A DNA stretch of 64,000 bases from Streptococcus parasuis (GCF_021654455.1 NZ_AP024276.1:744001-808000); one strand, 5' to 3'. Shown: positions 8,841 through 17,954, numbered from the stretch's first letter. Numbers and translations: made by a program. The notes: generated from the letters alone by a model not told the origin.

Positions 8841-9959
8841 ATGACAAATAATAAAGATAAAAAAACTGAAGTAACAACCTTTGACGTCCAAGTTGCAGAA
8901 TTTATTCGCAACCATAAGAAGCAAGGGTCTGCTACCGACGATGAGATCAATGACCAATTAGTCATTCCCTTTACATTGGATGCGGATGGTATTGACGATT
9001 TGCTTCAGCGTATTCAAGATGCCGGAATTTCGATTGTTGATAAAGAAGGTAATCCATCGGCACGGGCATTACAAGTTGAAGAAGAACCTGAATTATCTGA
9101 TGAAGAATTGCTTGGAAGTAATTCGGCAAAAGTAAATGATCCTGTTCGGATGTATTTGAAAGAGATTGGTGTTGTTCCACTTTTGACCAACGAAGAGGAA
9201 CAGGAATTAGCCTTGGCAGTAGAAGCTGGTGATCCAGAAGCAAAACAACGTCTGGCAGAAGCTAACTTACGTTTAGTTGTTTCTATTGCGAAGCGATATG
9301 TTGGTCGTGGTATGCAGTTTCTTGATTTGATCCAAGAAGGAAATATGGGCTTGATGAAAGCCGTTGACAAATTTGATTACTCAAAAGGATTCAAATTTTC
9401 AACATATGCGACATGGTGGATCCGTCAGGCCATTACTCGTGCTATCGCAGATCAGGCTCGTACTATTCGTATTCCAGTACATATGGTGGAAACAATCAAC
9501 AAATTGGTCCGTGAACAACGTAATCTTCTCCAAGAATTAGGTCAGGATCCGACTCCAGAACAAATTGCAGAACGTATGGACATGACACCTGAAAAAGTTC
9601 GTGAAATTCTCAAGATTGCACAAGAACCAGTTTCCCTTGAAACACCTATCGGTGAAGAGGATGATAGTCATCTTGGAGATTTTATTGAAGATGAAGTGAT
9701 TGAAAATCCTGTTGACTACACCACACGTGTCGTACTACGTGAACAACTAGATGAGGTATTGGATACTCTTACAGATCGTGAAGAAAACGTATTACGTCTT
9801 CGTTTTGGTTTAGATGATGGTAAAATGCGCACGTTGGAAGATGTTGGTAAGGTCTTTAACGTAACCCGTGAACGTATCCGCCAAATTGAAGCCAAAGCCC
9901 TCCGCAAACTCCGCCACCCATCCCGAAGTAAACCACTCAGAGACTTTATTGAGGATTGA
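8841..9959 (+). CDS. rpoD: RNA polymerase primary sigma factor (SigA/RpoD)
   Basis: This housekeeping sigma-70 has 372 residues, the usual length for streptococci. Region 1.1 is acidic. Region 1.2-2 contains [16 protein letters not shown] and the -10-recognising [19 protein letters not shown] segment. Region 4.2 carries the -35-recognising helix-turn-helix [20 protein letters not shown] near the C-terminus. The ATG follows GGAGTAAGC, which overlaps the dnaG stop. An unusual cluster of stem-loops begins at the stop codon itself. Confidence 0.97.
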   Translation: MTNNKDKKTEVTTFDVQVAEFIRNHKKQGSATDDEINDQLVIPFTLDADGIDDLLQRIQDAGISIVDKEGNPSARALQVEEEPELSDEELLGSNSAKVNDPVRMYLKEIGVVPLLTNEEEQELALAVEAGDPEAKQRLAEANLRLVVSIAKRYVGRGMQFLDLIQEGNMGLMKAVDKFDYSKGFKFSTYATWWIRQAITRAIADQARTIRIPVHMVETINKLVREQRNLLQELGQDPTPEQIAERMDMTPEKVREILKIAQEPVSLETPIGEEDDSHLGDFIEDEVIENPVDYTTRVVLREQLDEVLDTLTDREENVLRLRFGLDDGKMRTLEDVGKVFNVTRERIRQIEAKALRKLRHPSRSKPLRDFIED

Positions 9960-10193
9960 TTTTGTCTGGGAGACAAAATCAACCGCTCGCTGAAAATTAG
10001 AAACGAGCGTACTCAACGCCTGCCCAGAAATATGAAAGCAGGCTAACCTTTGGTGTTTTAACCCGATCCTAGAAATAGGAAAGCGTGGAATAAGCCTACG
10101 GATAGGCTTTCTCAACGTCCGCCTAGAAACACGAAAGCGGACAAGGTTCGGGGAACCTTTTTAACCGCTCCCCTTGAAATTAGAAAGGGAGCG
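9958..10193 (+). repeat. Array of stem-loop modules with a conserved 14-nt loop
   Basis: Five modules follow rpoD. Each is a stem enclosing a 14-nt loop close to CYNGAAANNNGAAA. Stems are: A CGCTCG/CGAGCG (9984-10009); B GCCTGC/GCAGGC (10018-10043); C CCGATC/GCGTGG (10063-10088, only partly paired); D GTCCGC/GCGGAC (10117-10142); E CGCTCCC/GGGAGCG (10166-10193). All are preceded by AAC or AACC. Between modules lie simpler hairpins: 9958-9980 (10-bp stem, GGG loop), 10092-10109 and 10143-10159. Stems differ in sequence yet pair perfectly in A, B, D and E, whereas loops are conserved. No coding frame is evident. I do not recognise the family. Confidence 0.8.
10143..10164 (+). terminator. Probable rpoD terminator inside the stem-loop array
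   Basis: AAGGTTC/GAACCTT with a GGG loop runs into TTTTTT. It is the only hairpin of the array with a clear uridine run, so modules A-D would be in the rpoD 3' untranslated region and module E beyond it. Confidence 0.65.
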
Positions 10194-10380
10194 TAACCTC
10201 CAGTGGACTAATTTGACACAAACTTCGTTTATTTCATCTCAAACTTCAGTCCTATTCCCAGCTAACTATTTGATATAAAGAATGAATAACTTATTTTCCT
10301 ATTATAGCCAAGTTTTGGGAAGATAATGAGCAAATAAAATTTCATTGCATTTTTAACATTAGAAAGAGAGTGATTGAAAA

Positions 10381-10704
10381 ATGGCGTATACAGAAGATCA
10401 AATTAAAGATATCCAGGAGCGTATTTTTCAAGCTCTTGAAGATGTGATTGACCCTGAACTAGGGATAGATATTATCAATCTAGGGCTAATCTATGAAATT
10501 CGTTTTATTGATGGCAAAGCTGAAATTGATATGACTTTGACCACAATGGGCTGTCCCTTAGCTGATTTGATCACAGATCAAATACATGATGTTTTAAAAG
10601 ATGTCCCAGAAGTGACTGAAGTGGATGTGAGACTGGTCTGGTCACCGGCTTGGACTGTTCAAAAAATGAGTCGTTATGCTCGTATTGCATTAGGAATTAA
10701 GTAG
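10381..10704 (+). CDS. MIP18/SufT family metal-sulfur cluster assembly protein (DUF59)
   Basis: This is a single-domain DUF59 protein of 107 residues. The N-terminal DPELGIDIINLGLIYEI and the cysteine-containing TTMGCPLADLI match the MIP18/PaaD/SufT family, whose members help iron-sulfur cluster assembly or maturation of target proteins. A cytoplasmic role is expected. AGAGAGTGA stands upstream of the ATG. It has a perfect palindromic terminator behind it and stands alone between the rpoD array and the speA leader RNA. Confidence 0.9.
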   Translation: MAYTEDQIKDIQERIFQALEDVIDPELGIDIINLGLIYEIRFIDGKAEIDMTLTTMGCPLADLITDQIHDVLKDVPEVTEVDVRLVWSPAWTVQKMSRYARIALGIK

Positions 10705-10716
10705 TATAGATATGTG

Positions 10717-10745
10717 ATGGTTTCGAACGTTCGAAACCATTTTTT
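10717..10745 (+). terminator. Terminator of the MIP18-like gene
   Basis: The 24-nt perfect palindrome at 10717-10740 (centre GAACGTTC) is followed by TTTTT. Confidence 0.88.
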
Positions 10746-10788
10746 AAAGAATGTTTGTTGTTTTTGAATAAAATATTACAAATTCTAC

Positions 10789-10817
10789 TTGTCAAAGGGC
10801 AGTTTCCGTGTTACAAT
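10789..10817 (+). promoter_or_regulatory. Promoter of the speA-upstream RNA
   Basis: TTGTCA (10789-10794), exactly 17 nt, then TACAAT (10812-10817). The predicted start is near 10823, more than 400 nt before speA, so the transcript begins with a long non-coding segment. Confidence 0.8.
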
Positions 10818-10822
10818 AAACA

Positions 10823-11168
10823 GGCCTAGGAAAAGTAGCGATACCTATTCTAGCAAATATCAGACCTATATGGGACAGAAAATTGTCATAACCAAAGCCT
10901 ACGGACAGGCGGGTCGAATGCCGAAGCGTGGCGCAAGCCACATTATTGATTGAGTTAAAAGCTCAAATTTTATAAGTTGATTTTAGGGTTTACCCTAATT
11001 CTTACATCAAATTTTAGTGTGGTGAAAGCACACGTCATCTTGTGAAACGGTCAATAAAGTACGTATATATTTGCACTGGAGAGTAGGAAACGGTAGGCAC
11101 ATAAACTCAAGAGAAGAATAAAAAACGTCAATAACGATTGTAGAGCAGGATTTTACCCTGCTCTTTTT
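10823..11168 (+). ncRNA. Structured non-coding RNA of unknown family upstream of speA
   Basis: This segment of about 345 nt is bounded by a strong promoter and a strong intrinsic terminator and has no credible reading frame. Local stems visible by eye: GACA/TGTC (10874 region), GCCT/AGGC (10897-10910), GTGGC-GCAA-GCCAC with a GNRA tetraloop (10928-10941), TTGAG/CTCAA (10950-10966), TTAGGG/CCCTAA nested in TTGAT/ATCAA (10977-11010), and GTGTG/CACAC (11017-11033). The 5' GCCTA could pair with TAGGC near 11094 to close the domain. It lacks the signatures of RNase P, tmRNA, SRP RNA, T-box and lysine riboswitch that I can recall. It may be an independent sRNA or a long attenuation leader for the polyamine operon. 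Confidence 0.7.
11142..11168 (+). terminator. Terminator of the speA-upstream RNA
   Basis: AGAGCAGG/CCTGCTCT is an 8-bp stem with loop ATTTTAC, followed by TTTTT. It stands about 65 nt before the speA start, the place expected for either an sRNA end or an attenuator. Confidence 0.88.
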
Positions 11169-11232
11169 ACTTGTTTAAAAAGGGCAAAGATAAGATGTTG
11201 TACTATAAGTAAAAGCAAAGGAGTTTTTCTAC

Positions 11233-12681
11233 ATGAAAAATCAATACCAGGCCCCAATTTATGAGGGATTGGTCAAATTAAGACGCAAACGGATAGTTCC
11301 TTTTGATGTTCCGGGTCATAAACGGGGACGCGGAAATCCAGAGCTTGTTGAGCTTCTAGGTGAAAAGTGTGTTGGCATTGATGTCAATTCCATGAAACCC
11401 TTAGATAATTTAGGACATCCTGTTTCGATCATTCGTGAAGCAGAAGAATTGGCAGCAGAAGCATTTGGAGCCAGTCATGCTTTTCTTATGGTTGGAGGAA
11501 CTACGTCTTCAGTCCAGACCATGATTTTAGCAACATGTAAGGCAGGGGATAAAATTATCCTTCCTCGAAATGTTCATAAATCAGCCTTGAATGCCTTGGT
11601 TTTATGTGGGGCTATTCCTGTTTATGTTGATATGACCGTTCAGCCAAGGATTGGAATTGCTCTTGGACTGGAGAACGATTCATTTGCACGGGCGATTGTT
11701 GAGCATCCAGATGCAGTCGCAGTTTTGATAAATAATCCAACTTATTATGGTATTTGTTCGGATGTAAAAACTCTCACTGAGATGGCCCATAAAGCTGGCA
11801 TGAAAGTTCTAGTAGATGAGGCTCATGGGGCTCACTTGCATTTTTCTGATCAACTTCCATTATCCGCTATGGATGCTGGTGCCGATATGGCTGCTGTTTC
11901 CATGCATAAATCAGGTGGTAGTTTGACACAGAGTTCCCTTTTGTTGGTAGGTTCTGAAATGAATGTTGAATATGTTCGTCAAATTATCAACTTAACTCAG
12001 TCTACCTCAGCATCTTACTTACTCTTGTCTAGCTTAGATATTTCAAGGAGAAATCTAGCACTCCGTGGGAAAGAGTCTTTTGAAAAAGTCATAGAAATGG
12101 CTGAATATGCCCGTAGAGAAATCAATGCAATTGGTGGTTATTATGCCTATTCGAAAGAATTGATTGATGGACAGTCAGTGTATGATTTTGATGTGACGAA
12201 ACTTTCTATTTACACACAAGGCATTGGCTTAACTGGTATCGAAGTCTACGATCTTCTACGAGATGAATATGATATTCAGATTGAATTTGGTGATATTGGA
12301 AATATCTTGGCATATATTTCTATTGGTGACCGTCTGCAAGATATTGAGCGGTTGGTGGGTGCTTTAGCGGATATTAAGCGCTTGTATTCACGTGATGGTT
12401 CTGATTTAATTTCAGGGGAATACATCCAGCCTCAATTGGTCTTATCCCCTCAGCAAGCATTTTATGCAGAACGTGAAAGTCTCTCGCTACAAGATGCTGT
12501 TGGACAGGTATGTGGGGAATTTGTTATGTGCTACCCGCCTGGCATTCCGCTTTTGGCACCAGGTGAACGAGTGACCCAAGAAATTGTAGACTATATTATT
12601 TTTGCCAAGGAACGTGGCTGTTCTGTTCAAGGAACAGAAGATCCGGATGTTAATTTTATCAATGTTATTAAGGAGAAATAG
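11233..12681 (+). CDS. speA: Arginine/lysine/ornithine decarboxylase, probably arginine decarboxylase
   Basis: This is a PLP-dependent fold-I decarboxylase of 482 residues with the Orn/Lys/Arg decarboxylase major domain and a shorter C-terminal domain. The PLP lysine is Lys226 in SMHKSGGS, the cofactor-binding DEAHGAH lies about 30 residues earlier, and PGHKRGRG is near the N-terminus. Family annotation often says lysine decarboxylase. The downstream agmatine deiminase and N-carbamoylputrescine amidase genes argue for arginine to agmatine. AAAGGAG precedes the ATG. It is the first gene of the polyamine operon, preceded by a structured RNA with a terminator. Confidence 0.88.
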   Translation: MKNQYQAPIYEGLVKLRRKRIVPFDVPGHKRGRGNPELVELLGEKCVGIDVNSMKPLDNLGHPVSIIREAEELAAEAFGASHAFLMVGGTTSSVQTMILATCKAGDKIILPRNVHKSALNALVLCGAIPVYVDMTVQPRIGIALGLENDSFARAIVEHPDAVAVLINNPTYYGICSDVKTLTEMAHKAGMKVLVDEAHGAHLHFSDQLPLSAMDAGADMAAVSMHKSGGSLTQSSLLLVGSEMNVEYVRQIINLTQSTSASYLLLSSLDISRRNLALRGKESFEKVIEMAEYARREINAIGGYYAYSKELIDGQSVYDFDVTKLSIYTQGIGLTGIEVYDLLRDEYDIQIEFGDIGNILAYISIGDRLQDIERLVGALADIKRLYSRDGSDLISGEYIQPQLVLSPQQAFYAERESLSLQDAVGQVCGEFVMCYPPGIPLLAPGERVTQEIVDYIIFAKERGCSVQGTEDPDVNFINVIKEK

Positions 12682-12683
12682 GC

Positions 12684-13544
12684 ATGGAAATGTGGTTTTC
12701 AGAAGTTCAAACACCTGATGTAAAATTGTCCATTCGCACCAGTCAACAACTTTATGCTGGAAAAAGCGAATACCAAGATATAGCTGTGTTGGACTCGCCA
12801 GCCTTTGGAAAAATATTAACCCTTAATGGTCGTGTTTTATTCTCGGATGCAGATGACTTTGTCTACAATGAGATGGCAGTACATGTACCAATGGCAGTTC
12901 ATCCAAATCCTAAGAAAATCTTGATTTTAGGTGGTGGAGATGGTGGAGTTGCTCAAGTTCTCAGTATGTATCCTGAAATCGAACGCATTGATGTAGTAGA
13001 GCCAGACGAGTTGTTGGTTGAAGTGTGTCGTCAGTATTTCCCTGACTATGCATCAGGACTTGAAGATGAGCGTGTAGAGGTCTATTTGCAGGACGGTTTG
13101 CGGTTCTTGCGCAATTGTGAAAATGAATATGACATTATCATCAATGATGCGACAGATCCATTTGGACACACGGAAGGGTTGTTTACCAAGGAATTTTATG
13201 GTAATGCATATAGGGCTTTGAAGGAAGATGGCATTATGGTCTACCAACATGGTTCCCCATTCTATGATGAAGATGAGTCGGCTTTTCGTTCCATGCATCG
13301 CAAGGCTAGTCAATCATTTCCCATTAGTCGTGTCTATCAAGCCCATATCCCAACTTCAGCAGCAGGTTATTGGTTATTTGGATTTGCTTCTAAAAAATAC
13401 CATCCAATTGAAGATTATGATAAGGAAAAATGGAAAGCGCGCGAGCTTTTTACAGAATATTATACAGCTAACCTTCATGTGGGAGCATTTCTCTTGCCCC
13501 GCTATGTAGAAGACATTTTAGAAGAAGAGGAGAAAAGAAAATGA
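12684..13544 (+). CDS. speE: Spermidine synthase (aminopropyltransferase)
   Basis: SpeE normally moves an aminopropyl group from decarboxylated SAM to putrescine. The protein has 286 residues. An N-terminal beta domain is followed by a Rossmann-like fold with ILGGGDGGVAQ, the acidic VVEPDELL motif and the catalytic-region INDATDPFGH. The ATG at 12684 lies 2 nt after the speA stop with AAGGAGA upstream. The gene overlaps the next one by 4 nt. Decarboxylated SAM needs SpeD, which is not in this operon, so the actual substrate is an open question. Confidence 0.9.
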   Translation: MEMWFSEVQTPDVKLSIRTSQQLYAGKSEYQDIAVLDSPAFGKILTLNGRVLFSDADDFVYNEMAVHVPMAVHPNPKKILILGGGDGGVAQVLSMYPEIERIDVVEPDELLVEVCRQYFPDYASGLEDERVEVYLQDGLRFLRNCENEYDIIINDATDPFGHTEGLFTKEFYGNAYRALKEDGIMVYQHGSPFYDEDESAFRSMHRKASQSFPISRVYQAHIPTSAAGYWLFGFASKKYHPIEDYDKEKWKARELFTEYYTANLHVGAFLLPRYVEDILEEEEKRK

Positions 13545-14800
13545 GTCGTTTATTAGTCATTGGTTGCGGTGGTGTAGCCCAAGTGGCCATCAGTAAAGTG
13601 TGTCAGGCAGAAGATACTTTCAAAGAGGTCATGATTGCCAGCCGTACCAAGTCAAAGTGTGATGATTTGAAGGCTGCCTTGGAAGGAAAAACTTCGGTCA
13701 AAATCGAAACTGCTCAAGTGGATGCGGACAAGGTGGAAGAAGTAATCGCTTTGATTGAAAGCTACCAGCCAAAAGCTGTTTTGAACGTTGCCCTCCCATA
13801 CCAAGATTTGACCATTATGGACGCTTGCTTGGCGACTGGTGTGGACTACATTGATACAGCCAATTATGAAAGTGAAGATACTGAAAATCCTGAATGGCGT
13901 GCTATTTACGAAAAACGTTGTGCTGAAGAGGGCTTTACAGCCTACTTTGATTACTCATGGCAGTGGGCTTATAAGGAGCGTTTTGAACAAGCAGGGCTGA
14001 CAGCACTTTTGGGCTCCGGATTTGATCCAGGTGTGACCAGTGTATTTTCTGCTTACGCATTGAAACACTATTTCGATGAAATCCACTATATCGATATCTT
14101 AGATTGTAATGGAGGAGACCACGGCTACCCATTTGCGACCAACTTTAACCCTGAAATCAACTTGCGTGAGGTTTCAGCACCAGGTTCCTACTGGGAAAAT
14201 GGAAAATGGGTGGAAGTCGAAGCCATGTCCATCAAGCGAGAATATGATTTCCCAGAAGTGGGTCAGAAAGACATGTATCTTCTCCACCATGAAGAAATTG
14301 AATCTCTAGCTAAAAATATTCCAGGTGTGAAGCGGATTCGCTTCTTTATGACCTTCGGTCAATCCTACTTGACTCACATGAAATGCTTGGAAAATGTTGG
14401 TCTCTTGCGGACTGACCCAATCAACTTTAATGGACAAGAAGTAGTGCCTATTCAATTCCTCAAAGCCCTCTTGCCTGATCCAGCCAGCCTTGGCCTACGT
14501 ACTGTTGGGAAAACCAATATTGGTTGTATTTTCACAGGGGTCAAAGATGGTGTGGAGAAAACCATCTACATCTACAACGTATGTGACCATCAAGAGTGCT
14601 ATAAGGAAGTCGGTTCACAGGCTATTTCTTACACAACTGGTGTTCCTGCTATGATTGGAACCAAGCTGGTCATGGATGGAACCTGGAAAAAACCAGGTGT
14701 ATATAACTTGGAAGAATTGGATCCAGATCCATTCATGGACTTGCTCAATCAATACGGATTGCCTTGGCAGGTAGTAGAAAATCCAGTTTTGGTGGACTAA
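13541..14800 (+). CDS. Carboxyspermidine/carboxynorspermidine dehydrogenase (saccharopine dehydrogenase family)
   Basis: This reductase of the saccharopine dehydrogenase-like family has 419 residues. The NAD(P)-binding motif VIGCGGVAQVAI is at the N-terminus and DYIDTANYESED follows near residue 105. Members next to nspC condense aspartate semialdehyde with putrescine or diaminopropane to give carboxyspermidine or carboxynorspermidine. Older annotation calls them lysine biosynthesis enzymes, which the neighbours do not support. It starts in the ATGA overlap with speE, and nspC starts immediately after its stop, so translation is tightly coupled. Confidence 0.9.
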   Translation: MSRLLVIGCGGVAQVAISKVCQAEDTFKEVMIASRTKSKCDDLKAALEGKTSVKIETAQVDADKVEEVIALIESYQPKAVLNVALPYQDLTIMDACLATGVDYIDTANYESEDTENPEWRAIYEKRCAEEGFTAYFDYSWQWAYKERFEQAGLTALLGSGFDPGVTSVFSAYALKHYFDEIHYIDILDCNGGDHGYPFATNFNPEINLREVSAPGSYWENGKWVEVEAMSIKREYDFPEVGQKDMYLLHHEEIESLAKNIPGVKRIRFFMTFGQSYLTHMKCLENVGLLRTDPINFNGQEVVPIQFLKALLPDPASLGLRTVGKTNIGCIFTGVKDGVEKTIYIYNVCDHQECYKEVGSQAISYTTGVPAMIGTKLVMDGTWKKPGVYNLEELDPDPFMDLLNQYGLPWQVVENPVLVD

Positions 14801-15928
14801 ATGAGAATTGATCAAGTCCCAACACCAGCTTATGTCATTGACGAGGCCAAGCTGGTCAACAATTTAGAAATTCTCAAGTCGGTCCAAGAGCGCACAGGCT
14901 GTAAGGTCCTTTTGGCCCAAAAAGCCTTCTCCATGTATGCCACCTATCCGCTCATCAGCCAATACCTAGCTGGAACAACTGCATCAGGACTATATGAAGC
15001 CAAGCTGGGTCGTGAGGAGTTTGGGGGCGAAGTCCATGTCTTTGCTCCAGCCTTCAAGGATGCGGATTTGGAGGAGATTTTGGAAATTGCGGACCATATC
15101 GTCTTTAACTCAGAGCGCCAACTCCGCAAGCACGTGGACAAATGTCGAGCAGCTGGAGTCAGTGTTGGCCTGCGGATTAATCCAGAGTGCTCGACCCAAG
15201 GTGACCATGCCCTCTACGATCCCTGCGCAGCAGGTTCTCGCTTCGGTGTTCGTATTGACCACTTTTCAGAAGACCTGCTGGACTTGGTGGACGGTCTGCA
15301 TTTCCATACCCTCTGTGAGCAAAATTCGGATGATTTGAAAACAACCTTGGGTGCTGTTGAGGCCAAATTCGGTCCCTATCTACACCGTATTAAATGGCTC
15401 AATATGGGCGGAGGCCATCATGTGACCACAGAGGATTATGATCTGGACTTGCTGATTTCCTCTATCCAGCACATGCATGAAACCTATGGATTAGAAGTCT
15501 ACATTGAGCCTGGTGAAGCCATTGCCCTCAATGCAGGCTATTTGGTGACAGAAGTTTTAGACATTGTCGAAAATGGCATTGAGACGCTTGTGTTAGATGC
15601 ATCGGCTACTTGCCATATGCCAGATGTCTTGGAAATGCCCTATCGCCCACCACTACGAAACGGCTTTGAAGCTGGGGAGAAGGACTATACTTACAGACTG
15701 TCTTCCAATACTTGTCTGACGGGCGACATCATCGGCGATTATTCCTTTGAAAAGCCTGTGGAGATTGGTGACAAACTCTATTTTGAAGATATGGCCATCT
15801 ATTCCTTTGTAAAAAACAATACCTTCAACGGCATCGGTCTGCCAAGTTTGGTTTTGATGGATCAGACAGGCGACTGTCGGATTATCAAAAGCTTTGGCTA
15901 TGAAGATTTCAAGGGGAGGTTGTCATGA
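14801..15928 (+). CDS. nspC: Carboxynorspermidine/carboxyspermidine decarboxylase
   Basis: This PLP-dependent fold-III (alanine-racemase-like) decarboxylase of 375 residues removes the carboxyl group to give spermidine or norspermidine. The PLP lysine is Lys41 in [10 protein letters not shown]. The glycine-rich LNMGGGHHV and EPGEA phosphate-binding segments follow, and the C-terminal ASATCHMPD and CLTGD motifs complete the active site. The ATG directly abuts the preceding stop codon. The gene ends in an ATGA overlap with aguA. By eye, nspC and aguA are richer in G and C than the flanking genes. Confidence 0.92.
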   Translation: MRIDQVPTPAYVIDEAKLVNNLEILKSVQERTGCKVLLAQKAFSMYATYPLISQYLAGTTASGLYEAKLGREEFGGEVHVFAPAFKDADLEEILEIADHIVFNSERQLRKHVDKCRAAGVSVGLRINPECSTQGDHALYDPCAAGSRFGVRIDHFSEDLLDLVDGLHFHTLCEQNSDDLKTTLGAVEAKFGPYLHRIKWLNMGGGHHVTTEDYDLDLLISSIQHMHETYGLEVYIEPGEAIALNAGYLVTEVLDIVENGIETLVLDASATCHMPDVLEMPYRPPLRNGFEAGEKDYTYRLSSNTCLTGDIIGDYSFEKPVEIGDKLYFEDMAIYSFVKNNTFNGIGLPSLVLMDQTGDCRIIKSFGYEDFKGRLS

Positions 15929-17028
15929 TAGAAAGTCCAAAAGCAGCGGGTTACCGTATGCCTGCTGAGTATGAGCCCCATCACGGTACCCTAATGGTGT
16001 GGCCGACCCGCCCAGGTTCTTGGCCCTTTGATGGTCAGGGGGCAAAAAAAGCCTTCAGCCAGGTCATTAAAACCATTGCTGAAAGCGAGCAGGTCTATCT
16101 CTTGGTGGATGAGACACACCGTGAGGAGGCTCAATCCATGCTGGGTGATGGTGTAACCTACCTGGACATCCCTACCAATGACGCTTGGGCGCGTGATACA
16201 GGTCCGACGGTTTTGGTTCATGAAAATGGCAGAGCTTTGTCTGTCGATTGGGCCTTTAACGCTTGGGGCGGAAGCTATGATGGTCTTTATCAGGACTATG
16301 AGGCAGATGATCAGGTGGCTAGTCGCTTTAGTCAGGCCATCGGTCTGCCAGTCCACGATGCCCATCCCTTTGTCCTAGAAGGAGGAGCCATCCATAGCGA
16401 CGGTGAGGGAACCATCTTGGTGACAGAATCTTGTTTACTGAGCCCAGGCCGCAATCCTCATCTGACCAAGGACCAGATTGAGCAAGTGCTTCTAGATAGT
16501 CTAGGTGCTGAAAAGGTTCTCTGGCTTCCATACGGAATTTTCAATGATGAAACCAATGAACATGTGGACAATGTTGCGGCCTTTGTTGGTCCAGCCGAGA
16601 TAGTTTTAGCTTGGACTGATGATGAGTCGGACCCTCAATATGCTATGTCCAAGGCTGATTTGGACTACTTGGATGAGCAAGTAGATGCTAAGGGCAGAAA
16701 GTTGACCGTCCATAAACTGTCTATTCCTAAACATCCTATTCTAGTAACAGAAGAGGATTTGCCAGGCTATACCTATGAAGAAGGGGAAGAAGAACGGACT
16801 GCTGGCGAACGCTTGGCAGCTTCCTATGTGAATTTTTACGTCAGCAACGGTGCGGTTTTAGTGCCCCAGTTTGATGATGAGCATGATGCGCAGGCACTGC
16901 ATCTCCTAGCGCAGCTTTTTCCAACCAGAAAAGTCGTCGGCATACCAGCCCGCGACATCCTGCTAGGAGGTGGGAATATTCACTGTATCACCCAGCAAAT
17001 TCCATTATATGGGGCTAAATGTCCCTGA
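15925..17028 (+). CDS. aguA: Agmatine deiminase
   Basis: This guanidino-modifying enzyme converts agmatine to N-carbamoylputrescine and ammonia. The protein has 367 residues. The N-terminal [16 protein letters not shown], the central WARDTGPT, the [11 protein letters not shown] and the C-terminal [11 protein letters not shown] with nucleophile Cys354 are all in place. It starts in an ATGA overlap with nspC and has AGGGGAGG upstream. Here it sits with a biosynthetic route, not beside a putrescine carbamoyltransferase and agmatine antiporter, so it serves polyamine synthesis and not energy generation. Confidence 0.94.
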   Translation: MIESPKAAGYRMPAEYEPHHGTLMVWPTRPGSWPFDGQGAKKAFSQVIKTIAESEQVYLLVDETHREEAQSMLGDGVTYLDIPTNDAWARDTGPTVLVHENGRALSVDWAFNAWGGSYDGLYQDYEADDQVASRFSQAIGLPVHDAHPFVLEGGAIHSDGEGTILVTESCLLSPGRNPHLTKDQIEQVLLDSLGAEKVLWLPYGIFNDETNEHVDNVAAFVGPAEIVLAWTDDESDPQYAMSKADLDYLDEQVDAKGRKLTVHKLSIPKHPILVTEEDLPGYTYEEGEEERTAGERLAASYVNFYVSNGAVLVPQFDDEHDAQALHLLAQLFPTRKVVGIPARDILLGGGNIHCITQQIPLYGAKCP

Positions 17029-17078
17029 TACGACGTTGTTGAATTGCCCATCATGAATTTATGAAAAGGATCAAAAAA

Positions 17079-17954
17079 ATGAGAAATGTTACTGTTGCTG
17101 CTGTTCAAATGCAATGCAGTCATGTTTTAGCTGAAAATCTGGCAACTGCAGAGCGTTTGGTCAGACAGGCTGCTGGTCAGGGAGCGCAGATTATTCTTCT
17201 GCCGGAACTCTTTGAGCGTCCTTATTTTTGTCAAGAACGCCAGTATGATTATTATAACTATGCCAAGTCTGTAGAGGAAAATGATGCTGTTCAGCACTTT
17301 ATTCCTATCGCCAAAGAATTACAGGTGGTATTGCCTATTTCATTCTATGAAAAAGATGGAAATAGCCTCTATAATTCCATTGCGGTTATTGATGCGGATG
17401 GTAGTGTTTTGGGAGTTTACCGTAAGACTCATATTCCTGACGACCATTATTATCAGGAGAAGTTTTACTTCACACCGGGAAATACTGGGTTTAAGGTCTG
17501 GGAAACTCGCTATGCCAAGATTGGTATTGGCATCTGTTGGGATCAATGGTTTCCAGAAACTGCTCGCTGTTTGGCACTAAATGGGGCAGAATTGCTTTTT
17601 TACCCAACAGCTATCGGCTCAGAGCCGATTTTGGATACAGATAGCCAAGGACATTGGCAACGGACCATGCAAGGACACGCTGCGGCCAATATCATGCCAG
17701 TTATTGCAGCTAACCGTATTGGCTTGGAAGAAGTGCAGCCATCTGACGAAAATGGTGGACAGTCTTCCAGCTTGTGTTTCTATGGTTCCTCTTTCTTGAC
17801 TGATGAGACAGGAGAACTTTTAACAAAGGCGGGACGTGATGAAGAAGTTGTCTTGCTTGCAACGTATGATTTGGATAAGGGAGCGCGTGAACGTTTGGAT
17901 TGGGGACTCTTTAGAGATCGCAGACCGCATATGTATCGACGTATTTCGGAATAA
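17079..17954 (+). CDS. aguB: N-carbamoylputrescine amidase
   Basis: This is a nitrilase/carbon-nitrogen hydrolase of 291 residues that yields putrescine, CO2 and ammonia. The catalytic triad residues are visible: Glu in LLPELFERPYF, Lys in YRKTHIPD and Cys in GIGICWDQWFPE. The Met codon at 17079 is chosen because AAAAGGA stands upstream; an in-frame ATG 18 nt earlier has no ribosome site. It lies about 50 nt after aguA and ends the polyamine operon before a bidirectional terminator. Confidence 0.93.
   Translation: MRNVTVAAVQMQCSHVLAENLATAERLVRQAAGQGAQIILLPELFERPYFCQERQYDYYNYAKSVEENDAVQHFIPIAKELQVVLPISFYEKDGNSLYNSIAVIDADGSVLGVYRKTHIPDDHYYQEKFYFTPGNTGFKVWETRYAKIGIGICWDQWFPETARCLALNGAELLFYPTAIGSEPILDTDSQGHWQRTMQGHAAANIMPVIAANRIGLEEVQPSDENGGQSSSLCFYGSSFLTDETGELLTKAGRDEEVVLLATYDLDKGARERLDWGLFRDRRPHMYRRISE

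Noticed and set aside
9984..10193. CRISPR array after rpoD
   Set aside because: Conserved parts are 14-nt loops inside differing stems; there are no constant repeats with unique spacers and no cas genes.
10823..11168. RNase P RNA gene
   Set aside because: Length and terminator fit, but the universal GAGGAAAGTCC and the 3' conserved core of type B RNase P RNA are absent.
10823..11168. Lysine riboswitch or T-box for the speA-type decarboxylase
   Set aside because: The lysine-box core and the T-box AGGGTGG motif are not present; only short stretches look similar.
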